Shown here in pieces: positions 12,881-24,596 of a stretch of DNA of 64,000 nucleotides. A model generated the notes under the pieces. The model ran no database searches and was not told the origin of the DNA. It saw nothing but the letters and a program-made list of their open reading frames with translations. The DNA comes from Hyalella azteca. Taxonomy: Eukaryota > Arthropoda > Malacostraca > Amphipoda > Hyalellidae. The stretch spans positions 158,484 through 222,483 of the forward strand of contig NW_025933076.1 of NCBI RefSeq assembly GCF_000764305.2. The letters run 5' to 3'. Made by a program: the position numbers and the translations under genes. The stretch's first letter is position 1. Each line of letters starts with the position of its first letter.

Positions 12881-13409
12881 AACATGAAGGCCTTGAGCCT
12901 AGTACTAAACGGTCTGTCTCGTCTTCTGGTGATCAGCTGAGCCTTTCATATTCGTCTGATCGAGAAAGTTTTTTGAGACGAAAATGAGGATTCCAGCAGT
13001 ACGACCAGAAGAGCTGTCCTGTCGCTGATAAACTGTCAAGACTTACCAGTTCTTATATTGAGAGCAAATTTTAATTCCTGGTGCAATGGAATTTTAATTC
13101 CATTGCATCATGAAAAACTCGCGACTTTAAAATTAAAAGCCATGAAAAAATCGTTAGAGATGTAATCTATTTCAAAAGTCAAGCAATTATTTCGAATTAA
13201 AGTATTTTAACGAGTTTTGCGTTCAAGCTTAAAATATATTCTACATTAGTGAAACTTGGGCGTTGTACAATAAATCCGCTCCTAGGATTTATAGCAATAG
13301 CATCCATGAGCCCGGAGCAAAAGCAACAATAACCGTTATAAAATATGCGCACCCATTGTACGTAGGTACCTTCTGTTACAGTGTGCGCATTGCACGCATG
13401 TTCTGTCCC

Positions 13410-13546
13410 TATCACACTTCATAATGAGGGCAATCCCTGTCATATAGCACGATGACAGCAATCCCTTTCACACGTCACGATGACAGCAATCACTGTCACA
13501 CGTCACAATGATGGCAATCCCTTTCACACATCATAATGACACCAAT
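13410..13546. repeat. 28-bp minisatellite, left part
   Basis: About five units of the array that continues at 14099 lie here, with variants such as CAATCACTGTCACACGTCA. The array is cut by the retrotransposon fragment that starts at about 13547. Confidence 0.85.
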
Positions 13547-13551
13547 TTGAA

Positions 13552-13880
13552 TTGACATCTTTACTCGACGACCTCATTCCTGCACGAACTGTTCGTGTCC
13601 CCCAGCGAGCCTCCGACCCGTGGTTTGACGACGAATGTCGCGCCTCGAAGCGTGGTGTTCGGCTGCTCCAGCGGGCTGTCCATCGCGCGAGCAGACGTAA
13701 CGATCCTGCTGCTGCGGCTGAAGCGGCGTCCAACTGGCGGGATGCGCGACGCGCCCATGTCAACCTTCTGAGATCCAAGAGGGAGTCATTCTGGCGTCTA
13801 AGAGTTGACGCACAGCGCGGCGACCCTCGGGCGCTGTGGCGTTCGCTGGACAGGCTCATNCAGCACGCTAAGCTAAGCCG
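13552..13880 (+). pseudogene. LINE ORF2 fragment (endonuclease-RT linker)
   Basis: The open frame encodes DPWFDDECRASKRGVRLLQ, then an Arg/Ala-rich helical stretch, then LLRSKRESFWRLRVDAQRG and a segment ending ALWRSLDRL. The pattern W-F-D-D-E-C followed by basic helices and an S-K-R-E-x-F-W motif is characteristic of the region after the apurinic endonuclease domain in Jockey, CR1 and I-type LINEs. The fragment is truncated upstream, where neither the endonuclease catalytic motifs nor a start is present. It is cut downstream by the N at 13860 and the adapter. The reverse-strand open frames over the same bases are shadows. Confidence 0.7.
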
Positions 13881-13916
13881 CTGTCTCTTATACACATCTA
13901 GATGTGTATAAGAGAC
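13881..13916. other. Nextera mate-pair junction adapter (artefact)
   Basis: The sequence is CTGTCTCTTATACACATCT followed by its reverse complement, 36 nt in all, lacking the final AG of the full 38-nt junction. This is the Tn5 mosaic end joined head to head, as found in Nextera mate-pair libraries. It does not belong to the genome. It marks a false join or a badly filled gap next to the N at 13860. Confidence 0.97.
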
Positions 13917-14098
13917 TGGTATAGATGTTGTTTGTTCTAGCATAGACGTCATCAGTCTTGGCACATGTCCTCTGTTTTAGCATAGACGTCATCTGTTTTT
14001 ATCCTTTCGGGTCTTTTTAAGCCGCTTGTAACGTGCCCTCGAAGTTCGATGTGAACGAGACGCCACGACAATCTCTTCGTGGAATAATAATAATAATA

Positions 14099-14945
14099 AT
14101 ATCCCTTTCACACATCATAATGCCACCAATCCCTTTCACACATCATAATGACAGCAATCTTTGTAACACATCATAATGACTGCAATCCCTTTCACGCATC
14201 TTAATGGCACCAATCCCTTTCACACATCATAATGACACCAATCCCTTTCACACATCATATTGACAGCGATTACTTTCACACATCATAATAACACAAATCA
14301 CTGTCACATGTCATAATGACAGCAATCTTTTTCACACATCATAATGTCAAATGTCACAAATCCCTTTCACACAAATTAATAACATCAATTACTTTCACAC
14401 ATGATAATGGCAACAATCCTTTTCAAGCATCTAAATGACAGCAATCCCTTTCACACATTATAATGACAACAATCCCTTTCACACATCATAATGACAGCAA
14501 TCTCTTTCACGCATTATAATGGCACCTATCCCTTTCACACATCATAATGACAGCAATCCCTTTCACGCATCATAATGGCACCTATCCCTTTCACACATCA
14601 TAATGACAGCAACCCCTTTCACGCATCATAATGACAGCAATCCCTTTCACACATCATAATGACAGCAATCCCTTTCACACATCATAATGACAGCAATCCC
14701 TTTCACACATCATAATGACAGCAATCCCTTTCACACATCATAATGACAGCAATCCCTTTCACGCATCATAATGACAGCAATCCCTTTCACACATCATAAA
14801 ATATGGCACCTATCCCTTTCGCACATCATGATGACAGCAATCCCTTTCACGCATCATAATGGCACCTATCCCTTTCACACATCATAATGACAGCAATCCC
14901 TTTCACGCAGCATAATGGCACCAATCATTTTCACACAACACAATG
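14099..14945. repeat. 28-bp minisatellite, main array
   Basis: About thirty units share the core CAATCCCTTTCACACATCAT, with spacing of exactly 28 bp in the most regular part (14641-14760). Two unit types, one with ATGACAGCAAT and one with ATGGCACCTAT, alternate around 14510-14640 and 14800-14930, giving a local 56-bp higher-order repeat. Degeneracy rises toward both ends. There are no non-repeated spacers, so this is a plain tandem array and not a CRISPR. Confidence 0.95.
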
Positions 14946-16719
14946 ACTGCAATCTCTGCCGTAATGAAGGCAAAATAAATTCATCATATTTTCAAAGTCC
15001 ACGGATTTCTCGCAAATGAGACAGATTTTCTCCTGAGTTTGTTTGCAATTTAGTTTTTCCAGCAGAATATTCAGTGAGCAGATGCTCGATCAACCTGCCT
15101 GTGGACACGTCAAAGCTCTGTCATTAATGAAATAGAAGAACGCGCTGCATTAATCAGGATAATCATAAAATCTATAATTAATTAAAGATTTTTTCATATA
15201 TTGAAATGAACGTCGCTCCTGCCGCGCATCGACCAACGAGCTAATACTTATTTGTTGAGGTGCACATATTTTATAACTCAAGGCACGTGAAGAATCTCTG
15301 CACAATTCAGATAATAAACCCTATAACAATTGATAACCTAGACATAGAGAGCTGAATGACGCAAGATTACGCAATATTCTAAAGTAATTAACTGGGATGT
15401 TGAATAAATTCCACCAGGCTCATAAAAACCACTAAACTGCATGTTTAGAATAATAATCTGAACAAATTTAAGTTACTAAACAACAGCTACAGTACCTCTG
15501 GTGTAAAATTGCAATTCACAATGTAAAGTAATAATAAAGGCCTAAACCTAAGGCTTTCGTTGACTTAAAATCATTGTTGTTGCAAAAACAATACACATGT
15601 CCAATGAATCGATTGTAGTGAAAATATTCACCGTTTATGCAAATGCAAACAACGTATCTAAATTAATTTGAAAGTATCATATATTATTTTTTGTATAAAT
15701 GCGCATTTAAATATTATCATGGCTAAACCAAGCATGAATTTGACTGATAATCTTTTTGCTATATTGTAACCTAGCTGAAATAAATCGGATAGCTTCCTTT
15801 CCTGCTCATTTTAACGAACCAGACAACTTCTTGATGGCTTTTGCATACAGTATTTGAATGCCGCCATTATGACATTATCTAGTGTACAAACACGGAAGAA
15901 ATAACATTCGTTTGCTGTTGTTTTCCCGTAATTAAATCTATCTAGATAAGGCCTCATCTACGAGAAACAAGGTATGTTTAATTAATTAATCTCTCATGCA
16001 GCGACTCACTTGTAAGAGCCAATTCTGTCCTATTTGATCAAAGGAACACATGTGATCGAGTAGGGAATGCAATTAAAAAAACGATACTTATTATAAAGGA
16101 TATACGGAGGTTCATGCATTTCTCTTGATGTACAACAATTCAATCATTATTCATTAATGGACAGAAAGGAATACACGGAAGGGAACGCCATAAATATACG
16201 ATACGATCCTTATTGTGCAACGTCGACGTATATGCTATCATATCACATTACAACAATGCAGCGACGCAACACCATGCATCACAAGAATCAACTATTGAAA
16301 TAAATAATTGAGCACATTTCCGGAGTTGTTTTTCGGGCCCAAACCTATAGGTTTTATTCAATATTCTCTGCTAAAGCAAGCATGTCTCTCGCTACATAGG
16401 AGTGCACTGAAAATACATAATAAATATTTATCGGTTTGATAGATGATAGCTAATGGAAACTCTGATACATATAATATACCATGGTTATACATTTGTTTGG
16501 TATGGCGTTTAGAACATATATATGTCCATAGAAGAATTAAATTTCATTTTTAGGGAATTTCCGCCTTCCGCCAACTTTACGATTGTATGCGTCACCTTAT
16601 TTCTATCGTATAATCTATTATAGTAATTATATCATTGAAATTGAAAAGGTAGCAAAAATTTGGTATTATTTCTTGGTGAGAATAAAGCGAAGAATCATGT
16701 GCATAATAACATTTCAATT
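14946..16719. other. Non-coding stretch
   Basis: It is AT-rich with no supportable exon. A minus-strand donor-like GTGAGT at 16010-16005 has only a 20-nt candidate exon behind it and was not accepted. Confidence 0.5.
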
Positions 16720-17215
16720 TGGCAACCTTGGGACTTATCATAACCCAGTATACTAACATTCTAATCTGTCAACCTTGAGACTAATCATAACTCAGTATAC
16801 TAGCTAACACTCTGATCTGTCAACCTTGAGACTAATCATAACTCAGTATACTAACACTCTAATCTGTCAGCCTTGAGACTAATCATAACTCAGTATACTA
16901 ACACTCTAATCTGTCAACCTTGAGGCCAATCATAACCCAGTATACTAACATTCTAATCTATCTACCTTGAGACTAATCATAACTCAGTTATGATAACTTG
17001 AGACTAATCATAACTAACACTCTAATCTGTCCACCTTGAGACTAATCAGAACTCAGTATACTAACACTCTAATCTGTCAACCTTGAGACTAATCATAACT
17101 CAGTATACTAGCTAACACTCTGATCTGTCAACCTTGAGACTAATCAATACTCAGTATACTAACACTCTAATCTGTCAGCCTTGGGACCTATCATAACCCA
17201 GTATACTAGCACTTG
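16720..17215. repeat. 47-bp minisatellite
   Basis: About ten units share the core CTTGAGACTAATCATAACTC followed by AGTATACTAACACTCTAATCTGTC-type sequence. The common spacing is 47 bp. At least two units carry a 4-bp AGCT insertion giving 51 bp, and one unit near 16980-17020 is internally rearranged. The two AGCT variants are not adjacent, which suggests block duplication within the array. Confidence 0.93.
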
Positions 17216-19301
17216 TTTAATTGATGTAGGCACTCGAATCCTAGCGCCCGCCACCGACACCGTACAGCGTGTCGCGGTTATGCGTTGCTATGCGTGCAAA
17301 ATAGCGCTTTGATCTCGTGGTGCATTTATTATAGGCACCCAGCGTAAAAGTCCGACGAGGAGTCGGGTTCCGGAGCGCTTGAAAGGCAACATCACACGAG
17401 CACTTTTTTCTGCCTTTAGGTTTCATTGAAAAGGTCAACGATTAACATTCTCGTACTTCGGTTTTCATTTAGTACTTCGGTTCTACGATTAATTCTCTGC
17501 ATGCCATGCAACATCGAGCCACCAGTAGTATTTTTCCTTTACGATGCTGCTTTTTAGAAAGCTTTGGGGATTTTTCTTTGTCTATTTCACTTCGTATGCT
17601 TCAGAAGGTCTCTCTTTTATTTTGGAAAATTACATAGTTTATTTTTCGAGAAAAACATTTGAAGCTGAAAACTGAAAGTGAGATTTCTCAAATGTTTCCC
17701 ACTTAAACAGGTCGTCATAGCTCTTCAGTAATCGAACTCATTTACTAGAGCTATGGCTGTACGTTCTTAACATATGAATAAATAACAGCAGCACGAACAT
17801 CGATCATAACTAAAGAAATTCCTCTTTAAATTATCATGTCAACGATCCCGGACGCACGCGACATTGCTGCCCTAAGACTCGTTGATGTTATGTCTCTATC
17901 GTGTTTCAAAATATAATGAAGATGGAAATAATTTTCCATTTTCTTATAATTCGTAATAAAATTATGAACACCGACTCAGACTATTCGGTATGTATACCAA
18001 AGGACACGCTAAGGAAAAAAATCGAGGTTCCTCTCCAAGTTTGACATTAAATTCTAGTAGTGTTTGAAATTCTACGTACATAGTGTTTGAAAACTTGCAA
18101 TTGTATTGAACACTCGGGTGTTTTATTGAAGTCCCTTCGATGAGTTTTGGTCGGCCACCCTTCCCTTTTTTTGATTCGTACTGTGGCTTCAACATCAGTT
18201 CGTGTCGCTAAAATTTGGCACTTTCAAAATTCTGCAAGACTCTGATACCCGATTTGCATTAATGCGGGAAGCTGCTAATGGATAGGATGACAAAGCTGAG
18301 CCTCTGGCCTGGAGGCTCATGTAGAGGATAGTAGCATTAGGCTGTTGGTGTGGCACGCGAAAATTTGTGTGTAGGCAGGAAATTATTAACACTTCTCATG
18401 TTCAGCAGCATAATTTGTAATCTTGTCGAAAATCAGGTTTCTTTCATCATAAGTATCACGAAGATCTCGAGTATGATAGAGCAAACACTCTCATGCGTTC
18501 ACAGTAGGACATACAAGTATTTGTGAATGCAGAAAATGTGTGAAATTTTATCAAAAATTCTCATATTAAATGGTATTTAGTATTATGCCGATGCTCGTTA
18601 ATCACATTATTATTATGCCGATGCTCGTTAATCACAAATTCATTTACGAAATTAATAAATGATGTTCTACAAAATTCCAATCAATTTGATTTTTCTATTT
18701 ATGTTCTATTGTTATATATCGCAATGCGTCTTCTATTAAAGAATAACTTAATTTTCATCATCTTCTAGATTTTTTTCTAACATGTTGTTTTCTTTACTCG
18801 CACTTGGCTGATTGCTAGGCTAGAGCTTCGCCTGAGCAGCTATTGCTCCGCGAAGCAATACCGACTCAGGTAGCAGCGTCTCTGCGCTCATTAAAATTAT
18901 TTTATACGGCTTACGGGTGGCCAAAAACCACTTTCAAATTTCTTCAAACATATATACCGACGTGCTCTTGTTCGAACTATGGTTAGCCAAAGGAAATGAT
19001 GCTGTTGTTGATGTTTAACTATTGTTCCAAGACACCTATGGCTGCAGGAGGGTTCTGGCGTCAGAGTGAGGGCAAGAGGGCAAGTTTATCAGGGACGCTG
19101 ACATGTCATTACATCACCGCTCACAAAACCAATCGGGTGGAACGCCTGGCGGAAAGCTCAGACGCGAGGCGTTTGATCTTGAATTTTTTAAACTAATTTT
19201 AGTGGTCATCGTTTTTATGACCTTTTTTTACAGTCTAAAGCGCCAAATGATTCAAAACGTTAGTCCTATACATGATATCATGCATATCATAGTCCTATCA
19301 T
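17216..19301. other. Non-coding stretch
   Basis: Several short open frames on both strands (17241-17438, 17962-18195, 18195-18392, 18996-19196) show no family resemblance or splice context. A 30-bp direct duplication containing ATTATGCCGATGCTCGTTAA occurs at about 18581-18640. A small hairpin, ATTGCTCCGCGAAGCAAT, lies near 18842-18859. Confidence 0.45.
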
Positions 19302-19361
19302 AACAGGCCATGGGCCTATTTCTTCAGTGCCGACTCTTCTATTCTATTCTATTCTAAAACA
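19302..19361 (+). repeat. Retroposon 3' tail with (TTCTA)n, copy 2
   Basis: This is the second copy of the ACAGGCCATGGGCCTATTT block followed by TTCAGTGCCGAC and a TTCTA tail, in the same orientation as the copy near 12.8 kb. The shared part starts abruptly, as expected of independently truncated copies. Confidence 0.6.
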
Positions 19362-20324
19362 ATTCTATTGCACATGTCAAAATATTATTGCTGAAATTTA
19401 AATACCTCTGTGAATTCATCATACAGTATATAGATGACGGTCACACTGTTAATCACTCTAAACCGGTCTTACGTATATTCGTTACGATGGACTTTGAATA
19501 CACGATTTTTCGTCGTTCAAAATCATGTTGAAATAGGTTTCTGTGGGACAATATAGAATAATAAAACTGGTAACATAAAATTGGTATTGCACTTTATTTA
19601 TGACTGGATAGTAAAATCGTTTATTTCGAACACTGGTTACGAAATTAAAACAGTGTATATGTTCAAATTAAGCAGATTTAAAGTTAATTTAGAGTTCAGA
19701 GTTAAAACACACGTACCAAATACTTCCTCCACCTTACGTCAGGACCAGCATCAAACTAACATATAAGGTACTAACTAAAAAGAACTGTGGGCTCATTGTG
19801 CATTACATGCATGCCCGAGGTGAACAGGATACATAAAAATGAACTCGAAAAGAAAGAATTCAACAATCAGCATTGTAAGACGTGGTCAACAGCATTTAAA
19901 TGCTCCTGATCCTGGTAAATTTCCCAGCAAACAATGTCTTTAAGCAACTAAGTGCTCCCGACCGCCTCTTGCATTATTTTCAATTTTTTAATTCGTGCGT
20001 GGTCTCTTGAGATACCACAAGCTGTATGATAACGAAATATGTTAATAATCAAGGGTAAGAGCTGCATCTTTCCATTGCTGCTATCAAAAAGTGTAAATGT
20101 AAGAATCTCTAATAAAAAAGTTTTTGCCTTGGGTTTAGGAATTAGTTGGGTTTTGTCGCCTTTGTCGGTTATTAATTTTAAAGTTTTAGGTTCATGGCGA
20201 ATATTTTGGTTTAGAAACCAAAAATATTTTCAACAATTATTAAAATGTAAACTGATCCGTGATTTTTTGCGTGAATGACATTATTGTGCGGGATTAAAGT
20301 GAATCAATGCAGATAAATTCTTTT

Positions 20325-20815
20325 GGTTTCCACACCCTGACTCAAGCTGAAAAAGTGCGCCCTCTCTTATTCAAGTTTAACGTGCGCACTCCCTTACTCA
20401 AGTTTAAGTGTGTACACTCTGATTAAAGTTGAAAGTTCGCACTCCCTGACTCAAGTTTGATGTGAACTAACCCTGACCTAAATTATCTCCTAGTGTATTG
20501 ACTGGAACTCTAGTTCCCAAGCCATCAGCTACGAATACCAGTTACGATGGTAATTGTAGATGTAGACAAACGGTTCAAGTGTGTACAAACGGTGACTTAA
20601 GTTGAAGTGTGACCCTAACGGTGACCCTAACTCAAGCTCAAACTGTGCACACCCTGAATCATGTTTTAAATGAGTACATCCCGATCCTAGTTCAGAGTGT
20701 GCACTGTGTATTCCGCTGTGTCAAATTATAAGTGTGCACTCACGACTTTAGTTCAGAATGCGGACTCTCAGTCTCAAGTTATAATTGCACGCGCCTTGAC
20801 ACAAGTTTGAGGCAA
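20325..20815. repeat. Degenerate minisatellite, about 35 bp
   Basis: Irregular units resemble GACTCAAGTTTAAAGTGTG followed by CACTCCCTG, repeated about twelve times with much divergence and uneven spacing. It reads as an old tandem array. No coding is seen. Confidence 0.7.
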
Positions 20816-23800
20816 GCCGATCGATGTCTTCTTCCATTTGATAGCTTCAATATCCTCACATTCAAGTGTGTTGAATTCGATCTGTAGTTTGTTCTAGAAT
20901 ATCATTAGTTTTGGATATATGTACTTTATGAAATATAAACATTTGTACGCTTCCCTAACAAGTAAGTTTGCAAGTCTAGATTCTACCATATAAAATATGT
21001 CAAGTCAAAGTCACGCAGTTTTTCATTGTTTCGAACTAGCATAAATTGTACTCAGATAATGCACAGATGTCAAACCCCTTAATATTCATAGCTATGCACT
21101 AACTTTTTTAATGACTTAGTTGGTACTTCGTTTCCTCATGCACTTCGGATATGAGAGTCGATTAAGATTTTTATTTGCCATTCCCATGCACCTTGTTGAG
21201 AGACAAGAAACAGTTGCTTCGACCATGAAACAATTGCTTCGAAGTGTTATGAGAGAACAATGAGGCTACGAGAAGTTAGCTTTTCTATACCGAACATGTG
21301 ATAACAATGAAGTCCGTGGAAGCATTTTATGTTTTATAGCTACAAAGTCGAGAAATTTAAGCCAGTCGGAGAATTGTGAAAGAGCTAAAGCAAATTAATC
21401 TACTACCAAATTCACAATTTACTAATCACCTCTATATCACAATGCACACAATGCACAATGCAAAGTTGGTGTCGCGGTCAGTATAAATGCAACGATAGTT
21501 GATAAATGAATCCAGTAACTTGCTCAGGCATACCAAGTGCATGCTTCTGTCTTGTCACGCATTATATTGGCTTATGAATTTGATTTCAGAACAGATCACG
21601 GTTTTCATAGATGCGCGTATCACGGTGACAAGATGTGCAGCAAATACAAAAACGGTATTTAAAATATGCTTAATTCATTTTTCGTCGGTTATCGATTGTA
21701 ATTGTCTAAACTTTATTTTCCCGCCATCACAAGTTCCATCGATTGGCATGTGAACAAAATGAAGAAATTTCGTAAAGTAGGACGAAGCAGGATTTATCTC
21801 CATCAAAAGGCCCCCAAAATGTCTACACAGAATCTGTTTCCGTAATAAATGCGTCTTGGCTCTTCTGCGTCAGCATAGTATTTTATTAATAATATCTAAT
21901 ATTTTCCTCGCAGGAATATCGAAGCTTCGTTGTCAAAGAAAGTGGCACCGCTAGTCATCGAGGCTTTGGTTTCGTGTGCAGGAGGACCGCTGAGATATTT
22001 CTGCATTGTCTTCAACGCTGCCGGAAATTCAGAGCCCGATTTTTCTCACTGGAATTCTGGTTCGCTTTTATCATGACTGCTACAGAGGCTCGGCTTAGCG
22101 CCGCTATTCGCATCTTCACTCGCGAGTTTCATTTAGCTTTTCGATGGACTTTCTTAATTTAGCGAAACGACTCGCGTTCGTCATTCTCGTTCTGTGCACA
22201 TGAAGCGGGTTGCTATAAAAGTGAGTTCGTACCTGCAAATGTCTAGCTGGATGATTTGTTGGCTGGAACCCCGAAAGAGTCTTACGTAAATTACTTTGGC
22301 GGTAAATGTGAGGCTTTTTGATAACTCATTCTCATTCGCACACTCGTCGGTTCTCGTATGCATGGGGTCTCTCTCTCTCGTCTCTCTCATGCCCAATTGT
22401 GTTTCTTCAAATAGCTTGACGTGACTTATTTTCAAACACATGACATTCATAGGTTGTTTTTTTTTCTAAATTTAATGGTTGACAATTGCCGGGCTTTTGT
22501 GAAGCAGTTTCTGCACCAGGACAAGTTTGGACAACTGAGTAGTGAGAGCTCGCTACTCAGGGGACAAATCAAGGGAATTTGGGTGCACAAATATACCGCA
22601 TTCATTAGGTTATTTGATTTGGTTTTCCTGAGAGGATTTGGCTCCATGTCAATCTGTTGATTTGTTTACTGTTGAACTTTATGTTTAACTTTTCTCCTAA
22701 GTTTAAGCTTAAACCTACAGTGAGGAATTGCTTGATGAAGTTAATCTGCAAAAATGTAAGATTAACACAGTTTAGTCCTTAAAACTACTGGGTATCCTAC
22801 TAGTATATCAACAAATGGGAGCTGAAGAAAGTTAAAAAAATTGTCGCGTGTGCAAAATAACGACAAATTCATTATCTAACAGCAAGGACAATATATGAAT
22901 AATTGAATTCAGTATTTGATTTTTTTTTTTGAAAATTTAGTCCAAAGTATTTAATGATTTCATACTTTTTTAATCATATAGTAACGTATCATTTGCCCTT
23001 ATGCCATATTGATGAGAAAACGGTCATGGAAGCTTCTTCATCTACAGTATTTATTAATTCTAAAAGCAAATTTCGGAGGTCTAAAGGAAACAACCACTCA
23101 GTACACACTAATACTCGGGATGAATCATCGGCAAACAAAAAGATGTCTGGCCTTACATTGCAAATTTTCTCGATACAAGAAAGTCGATTGAATTTGTTCC
23201 AGAACTCCCAGAAAAAAAGACTCATCCGATCTTGTGCATCGCAGACATTGCCAATACCAAACAAATCTTTTCTTATTGCTTTGGCAAATTGTACGGGAAA
23301 AGCAAACCTTGGAAGACGCAACTCTAGTTTTTGACGGCATTACGTCAACATCTTCGCTGGGAATGTGACCGAACAGCAATCACATCTGAACTTGATTTGT
23401 CTGGCGGTACGAGAGGCAAATTTCTTCATCTCCTTTGAAATGGCAGCCTTTGATCAGACGACGCTCCATATCGAAGTCACGCTAGTCATCAATGAAACCT
23501 AAAGAAGTTGAACACTAATAGCTGCAAAGAATTAACTGAATGGAGTTATTTTAATATTATGTATTATTGCCAGGTCCCTCGAAGTAACTTTTGGAAAGTC
23601 CCAAACATTTCGAAGTTCAGTGTAAACGTCCGATCAGAACAAATTTAATTTAATTTTGATAGCATGAAGGAAGAAGTGGATCAATGGGTTAGAAGCAAGA
23701 GATTTGTTACCAATAAAATTTGTTATTTTTAAATACTTGTATTAAAATAGGTTTAACAATCATTGGATATTAAATTTAAGACCTCTATTGAGGAGAAAGA

Positions 23801-24596
23801 AAAAAGAGTTCAGTTATCGTGTAAATTTTAGATTTACTTGAATTTATGAGAACTGTGATTGTATAAGTATGCACATGAAAAATTTCGGTGCAAACATGCC
23901 AAAAAGAGGGATTAAGAAATTATTCACTCAATCTTCCGGTGATGGATGTTCGCTGTTTATGTTAAGTTTGTATTTCTATTAGAAATAATTGTGCACATTG
24001 GTATTAGGCTAGCCAAGCGCGCTTCTTCGACATCTTCAAAGTAAATAATATATTTTAACTAACTAACTTTAAAATATTTAAACTAACATAGGTGCAGGTT
24101 GATCTTAAAAGCGACGGTTGATGTCGATCCCTCTTCTTGTTCTAGGAAGCAATTAGTAATTTTTGCTCCCTCTTCTGTTACTTGCAGTAAAAAATGTAGT
24201 TTTTCTTACCAGGTTGAGAAGATACTAAGGTTAGATTCCAAAGTTCTGCAAGAGTGAGTCGTTTTTTGATCACTCGAGCATCACTCTAAAAGTTGTTAAT
24301 CAAGTGAATTCTAGCAGTAAAATTTAATTTAACTCTGTTGCAATAGCCAAACTTGATCTTCAGTTTTCAGTTTTCAATGTCATCTTAAACATGCTATGTA
24401 GGAAAATTAAGAATTTTTATTTATAAATAGTGAAAAATTGATCAAGCGTAGCTGTAGAGCCATATAACAAGACTAATGTAGCCATGTAACACAGTCTTCT
24501 AATTTCAACAACTGTTAACGCCTAATTATAATATTTTTATGATTATTATAAAAACTGTTGATGGCTAATGAATAATATTTTTGTTATCTGCACCAG
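20816..24596. other. Probable intron, possible exons
   Basis: This lies directly upstream of the terminal plus-strand exon at 24597, so at least its right part should be intron of that gene. A strong plus-strand acceptor (TTTTCCTCGCAG, ending 21913) leads into a block that is open in one frame to 22162, described as a separate possible exon. A minus-strand region at 22989-23484 has long overlapping open frames and may be an old coding remnant. Nothing else is supportable. Confidence 0.45.
21914..22162 (+). CDS. Possible exon, frame uncertain
   Basis: A good acceptor, AATATTTTCCTCGCAG, ends at 21913. From 21914 one frame is open for 82 codons to a TAG at 22160-22162, beginning EYRSFVVKESGTASHRGFGF. 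A second frame, starting one base later, is open for about 54 codons and reads NIEASLSKKVAPLVIEALV. Base composition is closer to coding than the flanks. Either frame could be the real one if a donor lies inside the block, and no donor stands out. The RGFGF string in the first frame recalls the RNP1 motif of RNA-recognition domains, but nothing around it supports that. It could be an upstream exon of the gene ending at 25261, or chance. Confidence 0.25.
   Translation, partial: EYRSFVVKESGTASHRGFGFVCRRTAEIFLHCLQRCRKFRARFFSLEFWFAFIMTATEARLSAAIRIFTREFHLAFRWTFLI

Larger units (their letters stand above)
13547..14098 (+). mobile_element. Truncated, misassembled non-LTR retrotransposon
   Basis: This block is GC-rich compared with its surroundings and sits inside the 28-bp minisatellite, whose units resume on both sides. 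The first part encodes the linker between endonuclease and reverse transcriptase of a LINE ORF2. The last part (13917-14098) looks like a LINE 3' untranslated region ending in (AAT)n. The reverse transcriptase domain between them is missing. In its place are an N at 13860 and a library adapter at 13881-13916, so the internal deletion is an assembly artefact and not biology. The (AAT)n tail would suit I-like elements, but the clade cannot be fixed from this fragment. Confidence 0.75.

Noticed and set aside
12572..12940. 122-codon plus-strand open frame
   Set aside because: It runs through a retroposon 3' tail, is AT-rich before it, and resembles no protein family.
13410..14945. CRISPR-like appearance of short regular repeats
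   Set aside because: The units are contiguous, with no unique spacers between conserved repeats. This is a minisatellite in eukaryotic DNA.
16005..16070. Minus-strand donor GTGAGT with a 20-nt upstream block
   Set aside because: The candidate acceptor has a weak pyrimidine tract and the exon would be too short to judge.
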